Part shown: positions 1-9,474 of the stretch, one piece after another
Numbering within the stretch: position 1 is the first letter of the stretch
Layout: each line of letters begins with the position of its first letter
Assembly: GCA_029882525.1 (NCBI GenBank)
Contig: JAOUKO010000005.1
Span: 1-37,545 of the forward strand
DNA length: 37,545 nucleotides
Origin: Candidatus Aminicenantota bacterium
GTDB taxonomy: Bacteria; Acidobacteriota; Aminicenantia; Aminicenantales; Aminicenantaceae
Direction: 5' to 3'
Position numbers and translations under genes: made by a program
The notes under the pieces: generated by a model
The model's input: the letters and a program-made list of their open reading frames with translations, nothing else
What the model was told of the DNA's origin: nothing
Databases searched by the model: none

Positions 1-1
1 A

Positions 2-610
2 AAGAAATACGGTTTTCCCAAGATTTCTACGGGGGACCTGCTCCGGAGCGAAGTGCATGAAGGGACACCTCTGGGAAAAAAGGCTGAACTCAAGATGAGC
101 CGGGGTGAATTGGTGAGCGATGATATCGTGATCGAGATGATCAGGAGTAGAGTCTTCCGACCGGAATACCGGAGGGGCTATGTTCTGGATGGCTATCCCC
201 GGAATCTGGCTCAAGCTCAAAGCCTGGAGAAGATCGATCCTGAGCAGGATGAGACTGCAATCGAGATTTATTTGAGCGACCAAGCTGTGTTCGACAGGCT
301 CGGAGCGAGAAGGGTCTGTGTGAGCTGTGAAACGATATACAACTTGAACGATAAGCCGCCAAAAAAAGATGAAGTCTGTGATGACTGCGGAGAAGGGCTT
401 ATCTTGAGGGATGATGATAAACCGGAAGTGATCCAGGACCGCTTAAAAGTCTATCATGAACAGGCAGAGGCACTGATCGATTATTATTCGAGGAAAAGGG
501 TCTATTTCAGAGTGGATGGCGAAGGTCAGATCGAGACCGTTTTCGACCGGATTTGTTCTGTTTTGGATGGAGAACTGGCCAAATTCAGAGAAGTTGAGAT
601 CAGAAAATGA
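2..610 (+). CDS. adk: Adenylate kinase, 5'-truncated by window edge, zinc-binding (Cys4) lid type
   Basis: Frame 2 is open from base 2: KKYGFPKISTGDLLRSEVHEGTPLGKK...; LDGYPRNLAQAQ; lid CVSC...CDDC; syntenic with map/infA. Confidence 0.96.
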   Translation, partial: KKYGFPKISTGDLLRSEVHEGTPLGKKAELKMSRGELVSDDIVIEMIRSRVFRPEYRRGYVLDGYPRNLAQAQSLEKIDPEQDETAIEIYLSDQAVFDRLGARRVCVSCETIYNLNDKPPKKDEVCDDCGEGLILRDDDKPEVIQDRLKVYHEQAEALIDYYSRKRVYFRVDGEGQIETVFDRICSVLDGELAKFREVEIRK

Positions 611-1395
611 TTATCTACTGCGAAGAAGAGGTGCACGCCATAAAGAGGAGCAATCAGATCGTGGCCAAGATTCTGGAAGAATTGGGCTCGATGATCAAAC
701 CCGGTGTCCGCACCAGGGAGCTGGATGAGCACGCCGAAGCGAGAACCAGAGAGATGGGAGCTATTCCGGCTTTCAAAGGCTACAGGGATTTTCCCTCATC
801 TCTCTGCACATCCATCAACGAGGAAATCGTCCATGGCATCCCCTCTTCCCGCGCCCTGCGCGAGGGAGACATCATCAGTCTGGATTTCGGCGTTCTCTAT
901 GAGGGATATTATGGAGATGCAGCGGTCACCTTTCCCGTGGGAGAGATAACTCCCAAGGCAAAAAAGCTCATCCAAGCTGCGAAAGAAGCTTTTCACAAAG
1001 GTCTGGAGCAGGCTAGAGCCGGAAACAGGCTGTCCGATATCTCTTACGCCATTCAGGCCTATGTTGAAGCGCAAGGGTTTTCGGTCATTCGCTCCTTTGT
1101 CGGACATGGAATCGGCCTTTCCCTTCACGAGGAGCCACAGATTCCGAATTTTGGTCTGCCCGGAAGGGGTCCGAAAATAAAGCCGGGAATGGTTTTTGCT
1201 TTAGAGCCGATGATTGCCATGGGGGACTGGAACGTTGAAATCCTGGAGGATAACTGGACAGCCATTACCAGAGACAAGAGCCTTTCAGCTCATTATGAGC
1301 ACACGGTGGCCATCACTGAAGATGGTGCTGAGATTTTGAGCGAGTTGGATAAAAAGGAGGCTTCACCCTTTTTAAAGGAGAATCGGTATGCCTAA
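607..1395 (+). CDS. map: Type I methionine aminopeptidase
   Basis: Metal-site motifs [39 protein letters not shown]; overlaps adk stop (ATGA). Confidence 0.97.
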   Translation: MIIYCEEEVHAIKRSNQIVAKILEELGSMIKPGVRTRELDEHAEARTREMGAIPAFKGYRDFPSSLCTSINEEIVHGIPSSRALREGDIISLDFGVLYEGYYGDAAVTFPVGEITPKAKKLIQAAKEAFHKGLEQARAGNRLSDISYAIQAYVEAQGFSVIRSFVGHGIGLSLHEEPQIPNFGLPGRGPKIKPGMVFALEPMIAMGDWNVEILEDNWTAITRDKSLSAHYEHTVAITEDGAEILSELDKKEASPFLKENRYA

Positions 1396-1606
1396 AGAAG
1401 ATGTTTTCGAGACAGAAGGCACTGTCATAGAGACGCTCCCCAATGCCATGTTTCGGGTCGAGCTGGCGAATAAACATATCATTCTCGCTCACATATCAGG
1501 AAAGATGAGGAAACATTTTATCCGTATCCTTCCTGGAGATAAGGTGCTTGTCGAGCTTTCGCCTTATGATTTAACAAAAGGAAGAATCACTTATCGTTTC
1601 AAATAA
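1388..1606 (+). CDS. infA: Translation initiation factor IF-1
   Basis: 72 aa S1-fold protein: [61 protein letters not shown]. Confidence 0.98.
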   Translation: MPKEDVFETEGTVIETLPNAMFRVELANKHIILAHISGKMRKHFIRILPGDKVLVELSPYDLTKGRITYRFK

Positions 1607-1617
1607 AGGTCAGAATA

Positions 1618-1731
1618 ATGAAAGTCAGAGCATCCGTGAAGAAAATTTGCAGGAATTGTCGAATTATCAAGAGGAAAGGGACTCTTCGTGTGATTTGCAC
1701 CAATCCCAAGCACAAACAAAAGCAAGGATAA
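1618..1731 (+). CDS. rpmJ: 50S ribosomal protein L36 (37 aa, C+ zinc type)
   Basis: Manual translation [37 protein letters not shown]; lies between infA and rpsM; missing from supplied ORF track because <60 aa. Confidence 0.97.
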   Translation: MKVRASVKKICRNCRIIKRKGTLRVICTNPKHKQKQG

Positions 1732-1743
1732 AAAGAGGTTAAA

Positions 1744-2115
1744 ATGGCAAGAATAGCAGGAATCACGCTTCCCTCTAACAAGAGGATCGAGATAGGATTG
1801 ACTTACATATTTGGGATCGGCCGTTCCAAGGCAAACAAGATTCTCCTTGAAGCAAAGATTGATAAGGATAAGAAGGTCAAAGACCTTAGTGAGGAAGAGG
1901 TCAGAATTATCCGTGATATCATCGAGAAGCGAGAGAAGATTGAGGGTGACCTGAGAAAAGAAGTTACCCAGAACATAAAACGACTGATCGATATCAGTTC
2001 TTATCGCGGCTTTAGGCACAAAAGGAAATTGCCCGTGAGAGGCCAGAGAACCAAGACCAACGCGCGGACAAGAAAAGGGCCTCGAGGCCAGTCGATCAAG
2101 AAGATCAAAAAATAA
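1744..2115 (+). CDS. rpsM: 30S ribosomal protein S13
   Basis: [30 protein letters not shown]...[28 protein letters not shown]. Confidence 0.98.
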   Translation: MARIAGITLPSNKRIEIGLTYIFGIGRSKANKILLEAKIDKDKKVKDLSEEEVRIIRDIIEKREKIEGDLRKEVTQNIKRLIDISSYRGFRHKRKLPVRGQRTKTNARTRKGPRGQSIKKIKK

Positions 2116-2126
2116 GGGAGTCATAA

Positions 2127-2519
2127 ATGCCGAAAGCGAAAAGGAAAACAAAGAAGAAAAAAGTTAAAAGAGAAATAGGGTTCGGGGCAGCTTATGTCCA
2201 GTCCACCTTTAACAATACAATCATCACCATCACTGACCAGCAGGGCAACACGGTTTGCTGGAGCAGTGCTGGAACGTCCGGGTTCAAAGGCGCCCGGAAA
2301 GGGACGCCTTTTGCGGCCCAGTTGGCAGCTAAAGAAGCTGCGTTGAAAGCAAAAGATTTTGGCGTCCGGTATGTGGACGTGAGAGTCAAAGGTCCGGGTG
2401 CCGGGAGAGAATCCGCCATTCGGGCTCTTCAAGCCAATGGTCTGGAGATAAAGTCGATCAGGGATGTCACTCCGATACCTCACAACGGCTGCCGTGTCCG
2501 GAAGAGAAGAAGGGTCTAA
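2127..2519 (+). CDS. rpsK: 30S ribosomal protein S11
   Basis: [40 protein letters not shown]...[13 protein letters not shown]. Confidence 0.98.
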   Translation: MPKAKRKTKKKKVKREIGFGAAYVQSTFNNTIITITDQQGNTVCWSSAGTSGFKGARKGTPFAAQLAAKEAALKAKDFGVRYVDVRVKGPGAGRESAIRALQANGLEIKSIRDVTPIPHNGCRVRKRRRV

Positions 2520-2547
2520 ATGAGAAGAGGAATGTAAGGAGAAGAAG

Positions 2548-3174
2548 ATGTCAAGATACAGAGAACCTGTCTGCCGTCTCTGTCGAGGAGAGAAGGTCAA
2601 GCTTTTCCTGAAGGGAAACAAGTGTCTCACCGACAAATGTCCGATAGAGCGGAGGCTTTATCCCCCTGGAGAGCACGGAAGAATGAGGAGAAGAATCCTG
2701 GGATACGGTCTTCAGCTCAGAGAGAAACAAAAGCTGAAAAGATATTACGGCATGTCCGAGAAACAGTTCAGGCTTTTTTTCCTGAGAGCTGAGAGAAAAA
2801 GAGGTATCACGGGAGAAAATCTTCTTTCCACACTGGAAAGAAGGCTGGATAATGTTATCTATCTTGTCGGATTTTCTCATTCCCGGAGCCATGCCCGCCA
2901 GTTGATCACCCATGGGCACTTTCGAGTCAATGATTGGAATGTCAATGTTCCCTCTTTCCTGGTGGATAAGGGGGATACCATCGCTTTCAAAGACAAGTCA
3001 GGTAAGAATGAAACGCTCAAGGCCATCGTGGATTCCAACAAGAATAAGACTGTTCCGGGTTGGCTGGATATCGACTGGGAGGGGATTCAGGCTAAAGTCT
3101 TGGATTTGCCAACCCGTGAGGACATCACCTTTCCGGTGGAAGAGCATTTGGTGGTCGAGCTTTATTCGAAATAA
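2548..3174 (+). CDS. rpsD: 30S ribosomal protein S4 (C+ zinc form)
   Basis: MSRYREPVCRLCRGEKVKLFLKGNKCLTDKCPIERR; S4 RNA-binding domain RLDNVIYLVGFSHSRSHARQLITHGHFRVN. Confidence 0.98.
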   Translation: MSRYREPVCRLCRGEKVKLFLKGNKCLTDKCPIERRLYPPGEHGRMRRRILGYGLQLREKQKLKRYYGMSEKQFRLFFLRAERKRGITGENLLSTLERRLDNVIYLVGFSHSRSHARQLITHGHFRVNDWNVNVPSFLVDKGDTIAFKDKSGKNETLKAIVDSNKNKTVPGWLDIDWEGIQAKVLDLPTREDITFPVEEHLVVELYSK

Positions 3175-3268
3175 TTTATTTATAGGAGTCTGGAGAAGCG
3201 TAATTCACTTGAATCACCGTTTCTTACTGAGTAATTTTGATATAGCTGGAGGCTGAAAAGGAGGGAGC

Positions 3269-4297
3269 ATGATAGAAACAGGTTTTCAGAGGCCGAAATA
3301 CCTTGAATGCGATTATGATTCTTTAACCGAGACCTATGGCCGCTTTTCGGCACAACCTTTTGAAAGAGGTTTTGGCATCACCATAGGAAACGCGCTGCGG
3401 CGGATACTGCTTTCTTCTGTAACGGGAGCAGCGATTACCGCAGTCCGGATACAGGGAGTTCTTCATGAGTTCTCGAGCATCCCAGGAGTAGTGGAGGATG
3501 TGACAGACATCATCCTGAACCTAAAAAGCGTTCCGTTGAAGCTGGAAGGACAGGAGCCCAAAGTCATGACTTTGAAGAAAAAGGGGCCGGTCGAAGCCAA
3601 GACATCTGACATCGAGCACGACTCGGATATTGAGATTCTGAACAAGGATATCCATATCGCCTCCTTGGATAAGGACGGCAAATTGGATGTCGAAATGATC
3701 ATCCAGAACAACAGAGGATATATCTCTGCCGAACGCAACTTCGATCCGAATTTGAGCGTGGATTATATCCCCTTGGATTCTTCTCATTCTCCGGTCTTAA
3801 GAGTGAATTACAGAGTTGATCCAGCAAGAGTCGGCAAGAGGATTGATTACGAGAAGCTGAACCTGGAGATCTGGACCACAGGCGCTGTTTCTCCAGCTGA
3901 TGCACTTGCTCAAGCAGCGAAGATCATGCGAGACCATCTGGTCATTTTCTTGAATATAGTTGACGAGCCAACGGAGAGAGAGCAGGTAGCTGCCAAGAAA
4001 GAAATCCCTTATCTCTCCAAATTGGATATCCTTTCTAAATCCATTGACCATCTGGAACTCTCGGTTCGGTCCAATAATTGTCTCAGGTCAGCTGGGATCG
4101 ATAAAATCTATGAACTCGTTCAGAAGACCGAAGATGAGCTCTTGAAGACGAAAAACTTTGGCCGCAAATCCTTATCTGAAATCAAAGAGACACTGCAGGA
4201 GATGAATCTGGGTCTTGGCCTCGAATTACACCCAAAACTGCTGGAAAGGATCGAAGCGGAAAAAAAGGAGCAGGAGCAAGAGGAGCAGGATGAATGA
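3269..4297 (+). CDS. rpoA: DNA-directed RNA polymerase subunit alpha
   Basis: [58 protein letters not shown]-terminal domain [22 protein letters not shown]. Confidence 0.98.
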   Translation: MIETGFQRPKYLECDYDSLTETYGRFSAQPFERGFGITIGNALRRILLSSVTGAAITAVRIQGVLHEFSSIPGVVEDVTDIILNLKSVPLKLEGQEPKVMTLKKKGPVEAKTSDIEHDSDIEILNKDIHIASLDKDGKLDVEMIIQNNRGYISAERNFDPNLSVDYIPLDSSHSPVLRVNYRVDPARVGKRIDYEKLNLEIWTTGAVSPADALAQAAKIMRDHLVIFLNIVDEPTEREQVAAKKEIPYLSKLDILSKSIDHLELSVRSNNCLRSAGIDKIYELVQKTEDELLKTKNFGRKSLSEIKETLQEMNLGLGLELHPKLLERIEAEKKEQEQEEQDE

Positions 4298-4710
4298 GGC
4301 ATCTGGTTAAAGGAAAAAAGCTTCGAAGAAACACTGCCCAGAGGCGCGCTCTCCTGCGCAATCTCGTGACCTCTTTCTTGGAAAAGGAGCGAGTCAGAAC
4401 AACTCTGGCCAAGGCGAAAGCGGCAAGACCCCTTGCTGAGAAGATGATCACCCTTGCAAAAAAAGATACTCTTCATGCCCGACGCCAGGCTCTGAGATTC
4501 ATCTACAGGAAGCCTGTGGTGAAGAAGCTTTTCGAAGAGCTCGGACCACGCTTCAGCGAAAGACCCGGGGGGTACACGAGAATCGTCAAAGTCGGAGCCC
4601 GGTCTGGGGATGGAGCGGAGATGGCCATTCTGGAGCTCATCGGCACCGAGTTCAAGAAGAAAGCAAAAAAGAAGAAGGATATCAAGAAAAAGCTGAAAGA
4701 AAAAAAATAG
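4294..4710 (+). CDS. rplQ: 50S ribosomal protein L17
   Basis: [57 protein letters not shown]; 4-bp overlap with rpoA. Confidence 0.97.
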   Translation: MRHLVKGKKLRRNTAQRRALLRNLVTSFLEKERVRTTLAKAKAARPLAEKMITLAKKDTLHARRQALRFIYRKPVVKKLFEELGPRFSERPGGYTRIVKVGARSGDGAEMAILELIGTEFKKKAKKKKDIKKKLKEKK

Positions 4711-4889
4711 CCGCTTTTTATCCATCTCTGTCCTCATTATCCGCCTATCCACTATTAAGCGCTTAGTGCACAGGTCGTTTCAGCCATTCCTGTGTATTTT
4801 GCCTACTTTATTATGAGTTTGAGCAATTGGATTATAGAACCGTAATGTGTTGGCGAGAAGATTTGATAGGCTGGAGGGGAAGGGCTTGT

Positions 4890-6701
4890 TTAATCCTTGG
4901 GGATGACCCAGAGCTCCTGGCCTGGATAGATTTTCGACCTCTGGCTGAGGCCGTTGATCTGAAGGAATGTGGTGAGGTTCATCCCGAATCTCTTGGCGAT
5001 TTCAAAAGGCGTGTCCCCTGATTTGACAGTATAAGTGGTGGCTCCTTCAGGCTTTCCAGACTGAATCACCAGCTTCTGCCCGACTTCCAGGTCGTTGCTC
5101 GTCAGGCTGTTCTCTTCCCTTATTTTCTGGATGGTTGTGTTGAAAGCGCTGGCGATCTTGTAAAGAGAATCTCCTCTCCTGACAACATAGATCAGTTCTT
5201 CTCCCTCTTTGATAAGCGGAGGAGGCGTGGAAACCTGTACGGAACTTCCAGAAACCGGGACCTTCAGCCTCTGTCCGGGCTTGATGATATTGATGCTGCG
5301 CAGACCGGTCAGCCTGGCTATGGCTCTTACACTTGTCCGGTATCGCTGGGCGATTTGGGAAAGAGTCTCTCCTCTGCGCACATAATGGGTGATATAGCTG
5401 GCTTCAGGAGGAACGTACTTGGCAAGGGTGTCTATGGCAGTGAGTATCTGTTCTCCGTAGCCAAACGGAGCTTTCAGGAGGTATTCCCGGTCAGGGGTGG
5501 ATTTCTGCCGGAGTTCAGGGTTGAGGTTGGCCAGCGTCTCAGGTTCCAATCCCAGAGTCTTGGAGAGAGAGGAAAGCTGGACGGGTTTATTCATGGAGAC
5601 GGTCTCGTACTCGAGAGGAGGATCAGGAACCGGGAGGTCAAACCCGTATTTCTCCGGGTTGTTGATGATAAGAAGGGTGGCGATGAACCGGGGAACAAAG
5701 CGAGCGGTCTCAAGGGGCAGCTTAGGATAGAGATCCCAGAAGTTATCCATATAGTTTATCCGCTGAGTCCGGATAACTCTCTTGACTCTGTACTCTCCAC
5801 AGTTGTAGCCAGCCAGAGCCGTTGTCCAATCGCCAAAGTGAGAATGGAGCTCGTTCAGGTATTTCACAGCAGCTCTGGTCGATTTGATGGGATCCATGCG
5901 TTCATCTATAAAGCGGTCTCTTTTCAAGTCGAACCGGTTTCCTGTCGAAGCGATGAACTGCCACAGACCCAGAGCTCTAGCCCGGGAGTAGGCTCGGGTG
6001 TTGAACCAGCTCTCGATCATCGGGATCCAGGACAGCTCCTCGGGAAGACCGGACTTTTTGAGTTCTTCCAGGATCATCTTCAGGTATTGTCCGGAGCGTT
6101 GGTAGGCTGTCTCGAAAAGATTTCTCTCCTGTCCTTGGAATAATTTTATTTCATCCAGGACAAACTTGTTTTCCTCAAGAGGAATACTTTGGTGATTGTT
6201 TCCGACCGCCGTCTCCTGGGAGGCATAGAGCTCCTGGATTCTCTGGGCGATCATCAACCGCAGCTCATTCTTTTCCTGATTAAGAGGGGAGTCAGGTGGG
6301 AGCCCGAGCTTCAGGAGAAGGCTATAGGACTCGTCCAGAGCAGCCAGGGCTGTGTCGCTATCCCCTTTTTCCCAGGCAAGCTGGGCGTCCTGGTAGGCAT
6401 ACAACGCTTCCTCGAGAATGACCAGGGGATCGTTTTCCTTCTCCACCTTTTTATCCGCTTGCATTTCCTCCTGGTTAGAGACTTCCTCCTGAACAGAAGT
6501 GCCGTTTGTCAGGGCTGTTCCTTCAGTCCCCGCCTGCTCCTGCACTTCTGTTGGGACAGCTTCGTTGAGCGGATTCCCGGCTGGCGTTGAAGGCGGAGGC
6601 GGATGCGGTTGCCTTGGAGTTTTGTGGAAGATAGAGCATCCCCCAAGAAGAACAATAGAAAGGAGAAAGACAGCGATGTATATAAAGGATCTTTTTGTCA
6701 T
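4890..6701 (-). CDS. mltD: Membrane-bound lytic murein transglycosylase (GH23/SLT, MltD-like) lipoprotein with three LysM repeats
   Basis: Lipobox LLGGC; SLT motifs ELSWIPMIESWFNTRAYSRARALGLWQFIASTG, ALAGYNCGEYRV; LysM units THYVRRGETLSQIAQRY, YVVRRGDSLYKIASAF, YTVKSGDTPFEIAKRFG. Confidence 0.93.
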   Translation of the reverse strand: MTKRSFIYIAVFLLSIVLLGGCSIFHKTPRQPHPPPPSTPAGNPLNEAVPTEVQEQAGTEGTALTNGTSVQEEVSNQEEMQADKKVEKENDPLVILEEALYAYQDAQLAWEKGDSDTALAALDESYSLLLKLGLPPDSPLNQEKNELRLMIAQRIQELYASQETAVGNNHQSIPLEENKFVLDEIKLFQGQERNLFETAYQRSGQYLKMILEELKKSGLPEELSWIPMIESWFNTRAYSRARALGLWQFIASTGNRFDLKRDRFIDERMDPIKSTRAAVKYLNELHSHFGDWTTALAGYNCGEYRVKRVIRTQRINYMDNFWDLYPKLPLETARFVPRFIATLLIINNPEKYGFDLPVPDPPLEYETVSMNKPVQLSSLSKTLGLEPETLANLNPELRQKSTPDREYLLKAPFGYGEQILTAIDTLAKYVPPEASYITHYVRRGETLSQIAQRYRTSVRAIARLTGLRSINIIKPGQRLKVPVSGSSVQVSTPPPLIKEGEELIYVVRRGDSLYKIASAFNTTIQKIREENSLTSNDLEVGQKLVIQSGKPEGATTYTVKSGDTPFEIAKRFGMNLTTFLQINGLSQRSKIYPGQELWVIPKD

Positions 6702-6894
6702 TTTTTTCTTATAAGGTTAAGTTTATACCATTTGCAGATGAGCCAGTCAAATGGCTCGTCGCTCTTCCAGGATACAAAAATCCCTGATCTAAGTAAATCG
6801 CCTTTAGGGATGATATGCGGAGTGATTTTTTTCCCGGGATTTCTCACCCGTGAAGAGGAATGATTTGCTCGTTTCTCGAACTTCGCCAGGCTGT

Positions 6895-7878
6895 TCAGGC
6901 TTTCTTTTTGGCCGTTTTCTGGTGCCAGCTCCAGGCTGTCTCGATGATGGTCTCGATACGGGAAAGGGATGGCTTCCAGCCCAGGATTTTTTCTGATTTT
7001 TCCTTCGAAGCGAGCAGGACGGGCACATCCCCTTTCCGTCTCGGCTTTTTTCTGTATGCCACTTTTTTCCCGGTGACTTCTTCTGTTTTGTGTATGACTT
7101 CCAGTACAGAATAGCCTTTGTTCGTGCCGAGGTTGATAAACTCGCTCCAGGGGGATTCCATAAGCTTTTTCAAAGCCAGCACATGGGCTCCGGCGAGGTC
7201 GGTGACATGAATGTAGTCCCTGACCGCTGTTCCGTCCTCTGTGGAGAAATCCGTCCCGTAAACATCAAAATTCTCTTTCTCTCCGAGAAGGAAGAGAATA
7301 ATGTTAGGGATAAGGTGTGTTTCCGGATCGTGCATCTCCCCCAGAAAACCCTCTGGGTCAGCGCCGGAAGCGTTGAAGTAGCGGAGGGATATGAATTTTA
7401 GCCCATAGGCCCTGTGGTAATCTTCGAGTGCTTTCTCAATGAAGACTTTGGTCTGTCCGTAGGGGTTGATGGGGTTGAGGGGATGGCTTTCCGGAATCGG
7501 AACCTGGAGAGGGACTCCGTAGACAGCAGCACTCGAGGAAAATACAAACGCTTTGACATTCCTCTCCAGCATGGCATCCAGAAGGTTCAGGCTGGTGATC
7601 AGGTTATGGGTGTAATATTTTCGGGGATCCTTGTAGGATTCTCCCACCTGGATGAAGGAGGCAAAGTGAAGGACAGCCCCGATGTTCTTTGTCCTGAAGA
7701 CTCCGCTTATGGATTCCTTATCCATGAGGTCGCCTTCTACCAGCTCTCCCCCCACAAGCAGCTCTCTTTTTCCGGTGGAGAAATTATCGAAGACGACGAC
7801 CTCGTATCCTTCTTCGAGAAGCAATTTAACGGTATGAGACCCGATATAGCCGGCTCCCCCAGTCACCAGGACTTTCAT
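6895..7878 (-). CDS. galE: UDP-glucose 4-epimerase
   Basis: MKVLVTGGAGYIGSHTVKLLLEEGYEVVVFDNFSTG; YGQTK catalytic YxxxK; DYIHVTDLAGAHVLAL. Confidence 0.95.
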   Translation of the reverse strand: MKVLVTGGAGYIGSHTVKLLLEEGYEVVVFDNFSTGKRELLVGGELVEGDLMDKESISGVFRTKNIGAVLHFASFIQVGESYKDPRKYYTHNLITSLNLLDAMLERNVKAFVFSSSAAVYGVPLQVPIPESHPLNPINPYGQTKVFIEKALEDYHRAYGLKFISLRYFNASGADPEGFLGEMHDPETHLIPNIILFLLGEKENFDVYGTDFSTEDGTAVRDYIHVTDLAGAHVLALKKLMESPWSEFINLGTNKGYSVLEVIHKTEEVTGKKVAYRKKPRRKGDVPVLLASKEKSEKILGWKPSLSRIETIIETAWSWHQKTAKKKA

Positions 7879-9368
7879 CTTTTTTTCCTTCCAACGACCT
7901 GTCTTGCCAGGCGCAGGCCTTCCTTTTTTGTTTCGAACTCGTTATCGAGCTGCAGCTGGTAAAGCTCCTTCAGGATTCTGCCCATCTCCGGACCTGGGTC
8001 GACTCCCAATTTTATCAGGTCTCGGCCCATTATCAACGGCTGGATGGTCTCCTTGGAGACGTTGAGCTCCTTGAATTTTCGGAGGAGCCATCTGGCCTCT
8101 CTATCCAGCTTCAGGAGCGGCGTCTCCTCTCTTCCTCCTCGGTCAACAGCATCCAGATAAACCAGAAGCTCGATCTCTCCGTTGACATCTGCGGCCAAGC
8201 GGTTAAAGGCTTTTTTGGTCACAACCTCTCTGTTCCCCCAGAGTTCCGAGGCCCGATGGTGGCACCTTATGAGGGAGAGAACCGTTTTTCTCAGGTTAAA
8301 TCCGTTGAATGAGAATATCCGAAACCGGTTGAGGATTTTTTTGGTCATTTTCTCGCTGAGTATGTCATGACCGTTGTTGGTGATGACCATCCGGCCTTTC
8401 TTGAACTCCCATCTGGCTGTGGAAGGCTTTCCTACATCGTGATAGAGGGCAGCCAGAAGAAGGGCGAGTCTTTTCTCCCGGGAAAGCCTCTTGATGTCGG
8501 CCAGCCTTTTGGCCTGGTCCACCGTCAGCTTGGTGTGATGCCAGACGGTGTGATGGCCGTACTCGTCTTTTTCAGGATGGAAAAGAGCATCCTGGATGGA
8601 TAGGGTCAGCCTGTAGAGCTCCGGAAAGAGCTGGCGCAGCACTCCAAGCTTGAAGAACCCTTCGAGGCCGACCGAGGGCTGGGAAGAGTTGAAGAGGATC
8701 TTGAACAGTTCCTCGTTCACTCGTTCTACGCTCAGGCCGGAGAGGTCAATCTCCCTGGAGACCTCATATATTTTAGGAGCGATGGAAAACTCGAGTACAG
8801 AGGCAAAGCGGGCCGCCCGGAGAACGCGAAGCGGGTCGTCAGGAAAGGCGTCCGGGTTGGTCAACCTGATGATTCTGGCCTTGGTGTCAGCCTTTCCCCT
8901 GAAAGGGTCGATGACCGCGTTGTCGATAAGCCTTAAGGCCATGCTGTTGCAGCGGAAGTCGCGCCTTTCCAGGTCTTTCTCCAGCGGAAGGTCCGGGTCG
9001 GCAGAGATGACGAAATCCTTGTGTCCCTTCACTCCAGTTCCCTTGGGCTTATCCTTTCGCGGCAGGGCAATGTCGTATGTCTTTTTGTTGACGGTGAATT
9101 TGATCACGCCAAAGCTCTTTCCCACGAGGTCGACCTTCCCGTAGGGCTCGATCTTCCTGATAATGTCTTCGACGCTGTGGCGGGTGATAAGGATATCCAC
9201 CTCTTCGGTGGGCTTTCCCCTGATGATGTCGCGCACGAACCCGCCCACTGCATAGACATCTCCGCCAAAATGCTGGATGAAGAATTTCTTATCCCGAAAA
9301 TCGGCTGCAGGTTTCTTCACAGCATCTCCAGATGTCGATCGTCCGCTTTTGGTGGATCGTCTTTTCAC
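7875..9368 (-). CDS. CCA tRNA nucleotidyltransferase / poly(A) polymerase-family protein with HD domain
   Basis: VYAVGGFVRDIIRGKPTEEVDILI nucleotidyltransferase motif; RRDFRCNSMALRLI; DPLRVLRAARFASVLEFSI; HD motif LYHDVGKPSTARW; 4-bp overlap with galE. Confidence 0.88.
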   Translation of the reverse strand: MKRRSTKSGRSTSGDAVKKPAADFRDKKFFIQHFGGDVYAVGGFVRDIIRGKPTEEVDILITRHSVEDIIRKIEPYGKVDLVGKSFGVIKFTVNKKTYDIALPRKDKPKGTGVKGHKDFVISADPDLPLEKDLERRDFRCNSMALRLIDNAVIDPFRGKADTKARIIRLTNPDAFPDDPLRVLRAARFASVLEFSIAPKIYEVSREIDLSGLSVERVNEELFKILFNSSQPSVGLEGFFKLGVLRQLFPELYRLTLSIQDALFHPEKDEYGHHTVWHHTKLTVDQAKRLADIKRLSREKRLALLLAALYHDVGKPSTARWEFKKGRMVITNNGHDILSEKMTKKILNRFRIFSFNGFNLRKTVLSLIRCHHRASELWGNREVVTKKAFNRLAADVNGEIELLVYLDAVDRGGREETPLLKLDREARWLLRKFKELNVSKETIQPLIMGRDLIKLGVDPGPEMGRILKELYQLQLDNEFETKKEGLRLARQVVGRKKR

Positions 9369-9474
9369 TTCAGGTTTACCTCGTGCTTAGGCAAAATCTT
9401 ATTCTGAATATTTTTTTCCCTTTGACTCTTTTCGCTTTACTTCCCAATTTTTTTCTGAATAGCGGATTCATGAT

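Noticed and set aside
4120-4752. 210-aa minus-strand ORF over rpoA/rplQ
   Set aside because: Antisense to two conserved ribosomal-operon genes; Phe/Leu/Ser-rich shadow of Lys/Glu-rich coding sequence.
4752-4770. CACTATTAAGCGCTTAGTG palindrome after rplQ
   Set aside because: Short dyad without a following T-run; could be a weak terminator or chance, insufficient support.
5355-6143. 262-aa plus-strand ORF
   Set aside because: Antisense shadow of the LysM lytic transglycosylase.
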